Shown: positions 1 through 5,286 of the stretch, one piece after another
Position numbering within the stretch: the first letter of the stretch is position 1
Layout of the letters: each line of letters begins with the position of its first letter
Origin: Vulcanimicrobiota bacterium
GTDB lineage: Bacteria > Vulcanimicrobiota > Vulcanimicrobiia > Vulcanimicrobiales > Vulcanimicrobiaceae
Reading direction: 5' to 3'
Assembly: GCA_003167055.1 (NCBI GenBank)
Contig: PMUE01000186.1
Location: forward strand, 1 to 5,286
DNA: 5,286 nt
Position numbers and translations under genes: made by a program
Notes under the pieces: model-generated
What the model saw: only the letters and a program-made list of their open reading frames with translations
The model's database searches: none
What the model was told of the DNA's origin: nothing

Positions 1-353
1 CTCGTGCGCCAACTTTGGAGAAAGGCTGCGACGTCGGCGTCGGATGCCGTCTGCCACGAACCAACGCGCGCCATCAGCCGCCGGGTCAGCGGAAATTCGA
101 GCAACCCGAAGAGCTGACCGATCTCACTTTGCACCGCCGGCGGCAGACCGGCGATTGCCACATCGACGCCGTGCACAGCGGTATCTAATGCATCGCGATC
201 GTTCGGGAGTGCCCCCTGCAACATCACCCGCGCGATCGCGCGCAACATCTCCCGATGATCGCCACCGGCAGCGCAGCCTCCGAATGCGAGCAGCACCGCT
301 CCGCCCGCACCGGTTTGCAGGAGCCTGCGGCGTGTTAGCGTGGGGCGAACAAC
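1..353 (-). CDS. Tat-signal lipoprotein-like protein, partial (C-terminus off the window), start unclear
   Basis: The reading frame stays open on the minus strand from about 353 to the window edge. Near its N-terminus is a twin-arginine stretch (TRRRLLQTG), then a hydrophobic Gly/Ala/Leu segment ending FGGC, a weak lipobox. This suggests Tat export and possibly lipid anchoring. The following region (REMLRAIARVMLQGALPND, then AIAGLPPAVQ and DVAAFLQSW) resembles, from memory, a family of small Tat-signal periplasmic proteins often encoded beside GMC-type oxidoreductases and aldehyde dehydrogenases. Any such partner would lie left of the window. The gene overlaps the 3' end of the AraC-family gene, so the two are probably co-transcribed. 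No ATG, GTG or TTG exists in this frame before the twin arginines. The true start may be non-canonical, or one base may be missing in the four-G run at 342-345 (CCCC on the coding strand). The reading frame is fairly sure; function and start are not. Confidence 0.6.
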
Positions 354-736
354 ATCCTTCGGCGGTATTCCGACGGTGACTGTCCCATCACGTCTTTGAA
401 CGCGCGAGAGAACGTGCAGCAGCTTTGATATCCCGTTTGCGCAGCGAGCGCTGAGATCGCGCCGTCGCGCTCTTCGAGAAACGACAGCGCGTGTTCGATC
501 CGCAGCGTCTTGACCAGTGTCGAAAACGTGATGCCGACCTTCTCCGCAAAATACCTTGAGAATGCGCACGATGTCATTCCCGCGAGTGCAGCCGCGGTTT
601 CGAGGCGTATCGGCTCGCCGATATGTTCACGAACATACGTCGCCGCGGCGAGCGTGCGCGGATAGTAGAGGATCCGGCGTTGGACGTCGTCGGCCAGCAG
701 CCGGGAACGGAAGAAGACTTGGGTCGTATCGAGCAC
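335..736 (-). CDS. Short AraC/XylS-family transcriptional regulator
   Basis: This 133-aa protein consists almost entirely of an AraC-type DNA-binding domain. The first helix-turn-helix lies at about residues 44-67 (LETAAALAGMTSCAFSRYF). The second lies at about 93-117 (ISALAAQTGYQSCCTFSRAF) and is followed by the family-typical GQSPSEYRR end at 118-126. Most AraC members are 250-300 aa with an N-terminal effector or dimerisation domain. Here only about 28 residues precede the DNA-binding domain, so it resembles the stand-alone MarA/SoxS layout and shows no ligand-binding domain. The GTG start is supported by a GGAGG sequence 7 nt upstream. It is divergent from the LuxR gene across a repeat-containing gap, and its last bases overlap the Tat-signal gene, a plausible target. 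The DNA-binding role is well supported; the regulon and any inducer are unknown. Confidence 0.87.
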   Translation of the reverse strand: MLDTTQVFFRSRLLADDVQRRILYYPRTLAAATYVREHIGEPIRLETAAALAGMTSCAFSRYFAEKVGITFSTLVKTLRIEHALSFLEERDGAISALAAQTGYQSCCTFSRAFKDVMGQSPSEYRRRMLFAPR

Positions 737-743
737 GATGCAA

Positions 744-748
744 CCTCC
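744..748 (-). promoter_or_regulatory. Ribosome binding site of the AraC-family gene
   Basis: CCTCC on the plus strand reads GGAGG on the minus strand. It sits 7 nt before the GTG codon at 736-734 and settles that GTG, not a later ATG, is the start. Confidence 0.75.
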
Positions 749-767
749 AGAGGTGGACTTTTGTCGG

Positions 768-785
768 CTAGCCCATTTGGGCTAG
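768..785. promoter_or_regulatory. Perfect inverted repeat, candidate operator between the araC-type and luxR-type genes
   Basis: CTAGCCCA, a TT spacer, then TGGGCTAG form a perfect 8-bp dyad. It lies 31 bp upstream of the AraC gene start and 69 bp upstream of the LuxR gene start, in the only stretch where promoters for both could lie. A compact, strand-symmetric dyad there fits a site for a dimeric regulator. LuxR-type domains usually bind such dyads, whereas AraC proteins more often bind direct repeats. No run of T follows on either strand, so a terminator is unlikely. Which protein binds it, if any, is inference. Confidence 0.5.
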
Positions 786-800
786 TCCTGCCGTAGTCCT
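783..800 (+). repeat. Direct repeat TAGTCCT, two copies 11 bp apart
   Basis: TAGTCCT occurs at 783-789 and again at 794-800, one helical turn apart, so both copies would face the same side of the DNA. The first copy overlaps the right arm of the inverted repeat. In-phase direct repeats are typical of AraC-family binding sites, but seven bases is short and the match could be chance. Confidence 0.35.
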
Positions 801-803
801 TTT

Positions 804-831
804 GGGTCCGCTCCGGCGGGTCCGCTTCCCC
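804..831 (+). repeat. Imperfect 14-bp tandem repeat upstream of the luxR-type gene
   Basis: GGGTCCGCTCCGGC (804-817) is followed directly by GGGTCCGCTTCCCC (818-831). The first nine bases are identical and 11 of 14 match overall. It ends 23 bp before the LuxR-type start codon, where a promoter or leader is expected. It may be a repeated protein-binding site or simple local duplication; nothing in the sequence separates these. Confidence 0.45.
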
Positions 832-854
832 ACGCTCGCCAATCCCTCCGAAAA

Positions 855-2375
855 ATGGGACGTCGATCCGCCGCCGCCTCCTCCTGGACCGCCCGCATGC
901 GGGCGGCCTACGCTTCGGCTAACTTTTCCCAGGCTGCGGCCCTGTACGACGAGCGGGGCTTAAACGCCACGCTCCCGATCGACCTCGTGCTCATGCGAGC
1001 CAGGATCGCGCTGCGGTGCGATCCCGCCTCGGCCCTGGATCTACTTCTTGGATACCGCAAGCGCTTCGAGCGCAGCCCCGATCAATTCGCCGCGGAAGCG
1101 TTGCTCGGCTCAAGCTTCGCCGCACTGCGCGATTACGCGAGCGCTGACGCGCACTTCGAGCGCGCTCGCGCACTGCTCGATCGCCGCTCCCGATCGCAAG
1201 CGGCAACACTCGCGAACACCCGCGCGCGCCGCTACATCGGCGAGGCGCGCATCGGCGATGCCTGGCGCTGCTACGAGGCGTCCCTCGTCGATCGCAGCAC
1301 CGAAGGGGCGATCGAGAGCGAGCGGCTCAAGGGCGAAATCCATAGCGCCGAAGCGCGCTTCGGCGAACAAGCCCATTCTCTGAACAGGCTGCTCGCGCTC
1401 ATCGGTGACGGAACCGATGCGCACGTTGCGATCTGGTATGACGCGGTCGCACAACTCAGCCGCCTTGCCTGCGAACTTCCCGCGCCGGTGGCCGTGTCCA
1501 CCGTCGCAAGCGCGCTCGTTGCGCGCGCGGTGTGGCCTTCAGACTTTAACGCGCAGCGCTTTGCATCATTGCGATCGCTAGCGTGGTGCAAGGTACTCGC
1601 TGGCGATACGCTCGGATCGTTTCGCTACTTGCGCGAAGCGGCAGCGCTGGCCGACACGCTTGGCAGTGCGCCGCTGCGCGCGCTCGTCATGCTCGACCGC
1701 GCGCACTTTGCGCATAACGCCGGAGAAGAGCATTGGTGCGCAAACGAAGTCGCGGCGGCAAGCGAATTGCTGCGCGAAGTCGATTGGTTGCATACGCAAG
1801 TTGAAGAACGTTCGGCGCTACCGCTCTTGGCCGAGGTGCTTGCGCCGACCGATCCCGACGGCGCCGCTGCCGCGATCGCGCGCCACGCCCAGCTCGCGCC
1901 GGCGCTCGACCCCATTGCGACCGGCGTGCGCGGCCTCGTCTATCTGGCAAATGGCCGCACCCGGGACGGCGTGCGCGATCTCAGCGCCGCTTATGACAGT
2001 TTCGATCGTGCCGGCTCTGAGTGGCGAGCGGGCAAGGCCGCGCTCGCGCTGGCGAAGGTAACCGGCGCAACGCGCTGGCGGCTTTTAGCGCTCGAAAACC
2101 TCGAATTCTATGCGAGTTCGTGGCTCTTCGCGCAGGCGCAAAGCCTGGGTGACCTACCCGCCGCTGCCGAGGGGGTGTCACTAACCCCGATGCAAGAGCG
2201 TGTCTTCCACATGATATGCGAAGGTCTATCGACTGATGCGATCGCGACGCGCTTGGGCCGAAGTCCCTCGACGATTCGCAATCACATCAAGCTGATCTTC
2301 AAAGCGCTAAGCGTTCGATCGCGCGCCGCGCTCGTGGCGAAAGCTGCCAGAGAGGGTCGATTCTCGCTTCCATGA
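855..2375 (+). CDS. LuxR-family transcriptional regulator with helical-repeat N-terminal body
   Basis: The 506-aa protein ends in a LuxR/GerE-type helix-turn-helix at about residues 443-500: LTPMQERVFHMICEGLSTD, then IATRLGRSPSTIRNHIK as turn and recognition helix, then the closing VRSRAALVAKA helix. The preceding 440 residues are Ala/Leu/Arg-rich and helical, with tetratricopeptide-like spacing (for example around 76-110). This resembles the sensor half of MalT-type regulators, but no Walker A (P-loop) motif or NTPase domain is seen, and there is no receiver domain or membrane segment. It is probably a cytoplasmic regulator responding to a protein or small-molecule partner. ATG 855 is the first start after the in-frame TAG at 783. 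No good ribosome binding site precedes it, so the start is less certain than the frame. The stop overlaps the next gene (ATGA). Targets may include the divergent AraC gene and its own operon; this is inference. Confidence 0.9.
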   Translation: MGRRSAAASSWTARMRAAYASANFSQAAALYDERGLNATLPIDLVLMRARIALRCDPASALDLLLGYRKRFERSPDQFAAEALLGSSFAALRDYASADAHFERARALLDRRSRSQAATLANTRARRYIGEARIGDAWRCYEASLVDRSTEGAIESERLKGEIHSAEARFGEQAHSLNRLLALIGDGTDAHVAIWYDAVAQLSRLACELPAPVAVSTVASALVARAVWPSDFNAQRFASLRSLAWCKVLAGDTLGSFRYLREAAALADTLGSAPLRALVMLDRAHFAHNAGEEHWCANEVAAASELLREVDWLHTQVEERSALPLLAEVLAPTDPDGAAAAIARHAQLAPALDPIATGVRGLVYLANGRTRDGVRDLSAAYDSFDRAGSEWRAGKAALALAKVTGATRWRLLALENLEFYASSWLFAQAQSLGDLPAAAEGVSLTPMQERVFHMICEGLSTDAIATRLGRSPSTIRNHIKLIFKALSVRSRAALVAKAAREGRFSLP

Positions 2376-3076
2376 TCGGCGCACACGTCGTTCTTCATCT
2401 TGGCCTCTGCAACGCGATGCTCAAGATGCCCGCGGAATCCAGCACGCGGGTCCATGTGCGCATCGTCGACCGTCTCGATCATCCGCACGTCGACCAAGAT
2501 TTCACCCTGAAACGCTACAGCGATTCGACCGCGCCGATCGAGTTCGACTCCCCACCCGGACTGTATCAAGTCGTGATCAGTGCGCCGCAATATCGTTGCT
2601 CCGCAAGCGACTTTCTCTTCTTTATCGACCAACACAACCGCACGATCACCGAACAGTTGAGCGATGGCGTCGCCGCGCCGGGGCATCCAATGCTGCTCGA
2701 CGGCATTGCACCGCAATCGTTTCTCTACCTATCGCCGACCTACGTCTTGTTCGATAAGAGCACGCAATGCGACAAGCCGGTACCCGATCCGATCCCGGCG
2801 CACATCACGGTCGAGAACGATCAGGATTCGTTCTACGTGTGGCTCTACTCCGATCCGTCGCTCGTCGCGCGCGGTCCCGAGATCGTCGCGTTACAGCTCC
2901 AAACGCCGACCGGCGACGAGCACTACATCCGGCTCAAGATTCCGTTCCCGCAGCAGTGGGACGGCGGTCCGGACGAGATCCAGTTCAACGTGACCGACAG
3001 CGAAATCGAATGGCTTTCAGGCCAACCGACCGGCGTGCTCTTGTGTCCGAAACTCTTTAAGACGTCAGCCGGATAA
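2372..3076 (+). CDS. Hypothetical beta-rich protein translationally coupled to the LuxR-type regulator
   Basis: I do not recognise this 234-aa protein. Its start overlaps the upstream stop as ATGA, a strong sign of operon structure and coupled translation. No ribosome binding site sits close to the ATG; GAGAGGG ends 15 nt upstream. After about 20 weakly hydrophobic residues that do not make a proper signal peptide, residues 25-95 alternate polar and hydrophobic residues with a PPGLYQVVIS turn-strand pattern, as in small beta-sandwich modules (PEGA or carboxypeptidase-regulatory type). A second beta-rich part (about 115-230) contains ITVENDQDSFYVWLYSDPS and a Pro/Trp-rich turn (PFPQQWDGGPDE). 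There are four cysteines (13, 76, 133, 225), and no catalytic motif or transmembrane helix is visible. Methionine 16 or 19 could be the real start. It may be a partner or sensor for the regulator, but that rests on gene order only. Confidence 0.78.
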   Translation: MIGAHVVLHLGLCNAMLKMPAESSTRVHVRIVDRLDHPHVDQDFTLKRYSDSTAPIEFDSPPGLYQVVISAPQYRCSASDFLFFIDQHNRTITEQLSDGVAAPGHPMLLDGIAPQSFLYLSPTYVLFDKSTQCDKPVPDPIPAHITVENDQDSFYVWLYSDPSLVARGPEIVALQLQTPTGDEHYIRLKIPFPQQWDGGPDEIQFNVTDSEIEWLSGQPTGVLLCPKLFKTSAG

Positions 3077-3095
3077 GCGCAGCCAAAAAAGACGC

Positions 3096-3593
3096 CTACT
3101 TTACCGTGTACCCCTTTGATTCGAGGCACGCTGAGTACGCGCGCTTGAATTTGCCTATCTGTTGCGATTGCTGCGCTTGGGCGTTCGCCTGCGCGTAGTG
3201 CTTCTCGGCTTCGTTGAGCCGCCGCTGACCGGCGTAGCCGCCGATTCCGCCCGCGGTTGCCCCAATTGCTGCGCCCTGTCCGGCGTTGCCGGCAACAGCG
3301 CCAATCAAGGCACCTGCTGCAGCGCCTCTGGCAGCACCTCGTACGGCGCCACCCTGATGTTGGGTGGGTTGCGGCGCGGGCGCCGCCGGGAGATTCGCCG
3401 GATCAACACCGGTTTTCGAAACTGCGGATTTGTAACAAATCGACTCGTCGTTGACCTGTTGGGACTCGCTTTGCCCTTTTGCCGGATACGCATAGAGACC
3501 GAACAGTGAACTTGTGTGCTGCGCTGCGCTCGGAACCGATGTCAGCAAAAAAAGCGCAAGGACAACAAGTGCCATTGTGACATTACGTATCAT
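3096..3593 (-). CDS. Secreted glycine-zipper (YMGG-like) envelope protein
   Basis: This 165-aa protein starts with a clear Sec signal peptide: MIRN, a hydrophobic core at about 7-19 (MALVVLALFLLTS), and a likely cleavage after SAA near residue 24. Next comes AYPAKGQSESQQVNDESICYKSA (35-57), a pattern I recall from glycine-zipper outer-envelope proteins. A Pro/Ala/Gln linker (66-80) leads to a glycine-zipper hairpin at 81-122, rich in GxxxG and AxxxG spacing (AAAGALIGAVAGNAGQGAA). The C-terminal part (123-165) is a Gln/Ala-rich helix ending in FKRAYSACLESKGYTVK. Cys53 and Cys156 are the only cysteines, so one disulfide outside the cytoplasm is possible. The glycine zipper probably inserts into or packs against a membrane. 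The gene is divergent from the sulfatase and converges on the hypothetical gene, with a 19-bp gap and no clear terminator hairpin. The specific function is unknown. Confidence 0.9.
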   Translation of the reverse strand: MIRNVTMALVVLALFLLTSVPSAAQHTSSLFGLYAYPAKGQSESQQVNDESICYKSAVSKTGVDPANLPAAPAPQPTQHQGGAVRGAARGAAAGALIGAVAGNAGQGAAIGATAGGIGGYAGQRRLNEAEKHYAQANAQAQQSQQIGKFKRAYSACLESKGYTVK

Positions 3594-3730
3594 CGGCCGG
3601 ACATACGCCGCGCCTTACACCGCGTCCCTTCGCCCAAAATTGCAGACAATCGCAAAAAGAAACACTTGCGCTTTCAGGATATGGTATGCACCTTCGCCGG
3701 GCTACGCTTTAGGCGCGGAGGGCATTCTTC
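3594..3730. promoter_or_regulatory. Divergent promoter region between the glycine-zipper and sulfatase genes
   Basis: This 137-bp gap must hold the start signals of both divergent genes. Its central part (about 3636-3665) is A-rich compared with the GC-rich surroundings, as expected near promoters. I could not find a convincing -35/-10 pair on either strand, so only the region is annotated, not exact elements. Confidence 0.5.
3717..3722 (+). promoter_or_regulatory. Ribosome binding site of the sulfatase gene
   Basis: GGAGGG lies 8 nt before ATG 3731, an ideal spacing. An in-frame TAG at 3710-3712 rules out any start further upstream, so this site fixes the N-terminus. Confidence 0.85.
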
Positions 3731-5286
3731 ATGGCGAGTTCCAACGGCAAAGCGAGCCAGGGTTCAAAAGATATTCAGCGCGAGATCCTACCCATTCCCG
3801 ATCGTGCGTATGCCGGGTTCATGGCGTACGACGCCAAGGATCCGGACTCAAAGTTTCCACCGATCGAGCCGTTAACGCCGCCCGAAAGCGCGCCCAACGT
3901 GCTGATCGTGCTGATCGATGACGTCGGTTTCGGTGCATCGAGTGTCTTCGGCGGCCCGTGTCAGGCGCCGACCGCGGAGCGCATCGCCAAAGACGGCTTG
4001 CGCTACACGCGCTTTCACACGACGGCCCTGTGCTCTCCCACGCGAGCAGCCATGCTCGCCGGCCGCAATCACCATACGATCGGCATGGGCGGCATCACCG
4101 AAATCGCCACCTCCGCACCCGGGTACAACTCGCTGCGACCGAATTCAATGGCACCACTGCCGGAGATTTTGCGACTGAACGGTTACTCGACTGCGCAGTT
4201 CGGCAAGTGCCACGAAGTGCCGGTATGGGAGACGAGTCCCGTTGGACCCTTCGATCGCTGGCCGACCGGCTCGGGCTTCGAACACTTTTACGGCTTCATT
4301 GCCGGGGAATGCAATCAGTGGTATCCGGCGATACATGAAGGCACCAAAGTCGTCGAAGCGCCGAAGACACCCGAAGAGGGCTATCACTTCATGGAAGACA
4401 TGACGGACCGCGCGATCGCGTGGGTGCGTCAGCAGCGGTTACTCGCAGGCAACAAGCCGTTCTTCATGTACTTCGCGCCCGGCGCAACCCATGCTCCGCA
4501 TCATGTGCCCAAAGAGTGGGCCGACAAGTACAAAGGCAAGTTCGATCAGGGCTGGGATAAGGTGCGCGAAACGACCTTCGCGCAGCAAAAAAAGCTCGGT
4601 GTAATACCCCAGAACTGCGAACTGACCCCGCGGCCGAAAGAGATACCTTCCTGGGATTCCGAGCCCGCCAATATGAAGCCCGTCCTGGCACGCGAGATGG
4701 AAGTGTACGCCGGCTTCTTCTCATATGCCGACTATCACATCGGACGCCTCATCGATGCGATCGACGAAATCAAAGCGTTGGATGACACGTTGATCTACTA
4801 CATCATCGGCGACAACGGCGCATCGGCCGAAGGCACGCCGGACGGCACCTACAACGAGATGCTGCCGTTCAACGGCATGAAGGCGCTCGAGACCCCCGAG
4901 TTCCTGATGTCGAAAATCGACAAACTTGGCGGGCCCGAGTCCTACAATCATTACGCGGTCGGCTGGGCGCATGCAATGGATACGCCCTATCAGTGGACCA
5001 AACAAGTCGCCTCGCACTGGGGCGGCACGCGCAACGGCACAATCATCCGCTGGCCGAAAGGCATCAAGGCCAAAGGCGAAATCCGCAATCAGTTCCATCA
5101 CGTGATCGACGTCGCGCCGACGATTCTCGAGGCCGCCGGACTCACCGAACCGGTGATGGTTAACGGCATCGGACAGGTTCCGATGCAAGGCGTAAGCATG
5201 GCTTATACGTTCGAGGACGCCAAAGCTCCGGAACGCCGCGAAACGCAGTACTTCGAGATGTTCGGCAACCGCGGCATCTACCACAA
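3731..5286 (+). CDS. Arylsulfatase, type I formylglycine-dependent, partial (3' end off the window)
   Basis: The enzyme is expected to hydrolyse sulfate esters to an alcohol or phenol plus sulfate. The frame is open for 518 codons and runs off the right end; relatives of this long form are, from memory, about 750-800 aa. The sulfatase signature CSPTR places the formylglycine cysteine at 101 and its arginine at 105. Metal ligands appear as Asp63-Asp64 (LIDDVGFG) and Asp361-Asn362 (GDNGAS). Other active-site candidates are Lys159 and His161 (FGKCHE), His254 (GATHAPHH) and Lys424 (QWTKQVASHWGGTRNG). The order, and the 38-residue DD-to-Cys spacing, match Pseudomonas aeruginosa AtsA. Residue 160 is Cys where AtsA has Trp, which I believe is a feature of this subfamily. 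The N-terminus (MASSNGKASQGSKDIQ) has no signal peptide, so the enzyme is probably cytoplasmic. Cys101 must be oxidised by a maturation enzyme that is not encoded here. The natural substrate cannot be told from sequence. Confidence 0.97.
   Translation, partial: MASSNGKASQGSKDIQREILPIPDRAYAGFMAYDAKDPDSKFPPIEPLTPPESAPNVLIVLIDDVGFGASSVFGGPCQAPTAERIAKDGLRYTRFHTTALCSPTRAAMLAGRNHHTIGMGGITEIATSAPGYNSLRPNSMAPLPEILRLNGYSTAQFGKCHEVPVWETSPVGPFDRWPTGSGFEHFYGFIAGECNQWYPAIHEGTKVVEAPKTPEEGYHFMEDMTDRAIAWVRQQRLLAGNKPFFMYFAPGATHAPHHVPKEWADKYKGKFDQGWDKVRETTFAQQKKLGVIPQNCELTPRPKEIPSWDSEPANMKPVLAREMEVYAGFFSYADYHIGRLIDAIDEIKALDDTLIYYIIGDNGASAEGTPDGTYNEMLPFNGMKALETPEFLMSKIDKLGGPESYNHYAVGWAHAMDTPYQWTKQVASHWGGTRNGTIIRWPKGIKAKGEIRNQFHHVIDVAPTILEAAGLTEPVMVNGIGQVPMQGVSMAYTFEDAKAPERRETQYFEMFGNRGIYH

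Noticed and set aside
44..379. Plus-strand open frame of 111 codons at the left end
   Set aside because: Its product is Arg/Pro/Ala-rich and low in complexity, as for a shadow frame. The opposite strand encodes a convincing Tat signal and the AraC C-terminus.
2372..2440. Signal peptide on the 234-aa hypothetical protein
   Set aside because: The first 20 residues have no basic start, are broken by His, Asn and Lys, and lack a clear cleavage site. Export is not supported.
3077..3095. Possible terminator with an A6 run between the convergent genes
   Set aside because: The run would give T6 for minus-strand transcripts, but no stem of more than about 3 bp can be paired next to it, so I do not call a terminator.
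3285..3296. Perfect 12-bp palindrome GTTGCCGGCAAC
   Set aside because: It lies inside the glycine-zipper coding region, where it simply encodes Val-Ala-Gly-Asn in a repetitive Gly/Ala stretch. It does not extend further and sits at no gene boundary.
3651..3670. CGCAA-N10-TTGCG inverted repeat upstream of the sulfatase gene
   Set aside because: Five-base arms in an A-rich stretch are easily produced by chance, and no second copy was seen. The nearby TTGCGC and TATGCA are only 13 bp apart, too close for a standard promoter.
4721..5284. Long minus-strand open frame (187 codons) and several other antisense frames inside the sulfatase gene
   Set aside because: They lie wholly opposite a sulfatase frame with intact catalytic motifs. 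Long antisense frames are expected in GC-rich genes, and the products show no recognisable domain.

Overview
The window is a GC-rich, gene-dense bacterial segment (roughly 60% GC by eye) with short intergenic gaps and no rRNA, tRNA, CRISPR array or transposase that I can see. It carries six protein genes, two of them cut by the window ends. The gene content (a helical-repeat LuxR regulator, a glycine-zipper envelope protein, a long-form arylsulfatase, a Tat-type lipoprotein) suggests a free-living environmental bacterium with a Gram-negative-type envelope. I cannot assign a phylum. A deep lineage such as Eremiobacterota or a proteobacterium would both fit, but this is a weak guess. The palindrome GCGATCGC is over-represented.

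Left part (1-854): two overlapping minus-strand genes. A short AraC-family regulator (335-736) is followed by the 5' part of a Tat-signal, lipoprotein-like gene that runs off the left end. This second gene has no conventional start codon. The 118-bp gap at 737-854 separates the AraC gene from a divergent LuxR gene. It holds a perfect 8-bp inverted repeat and two short direct repeats, which look like regulator-binding DNA.

Middle (855-3076): a plus-strand pair. A 506-aa regulator with a helical-repeat body and a C-terminal LuxR DNA-binding domain overlaps, by ATGA, a 234-aa beta-rich protein of unknown function. The overlap suggests they are co-translated.

Right part (3077-5286): a secreted glycine-zipper protein on the minus strand converges on the LuxR pair with 19 bp between the stop codons. 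It diverges from a large arylsulfatase gene at 3731. The sulfatase is truncated by the right end but shows every expected type I sulfatase catalytic residue, including the cysteine that is converted to formylglycine. No sulfatase-maturation enzyme, sulfate-ester transporter or partner oxidoreductase lies inside the window.

Most of the window reads as ordinary chromosomal sequence. The points most worth a second look are the LuxR/beta-protein coupling, the repeat-rich divergent intergenic region, the missing start codon of the Tat gene, and the GCGATCGC enrichment.
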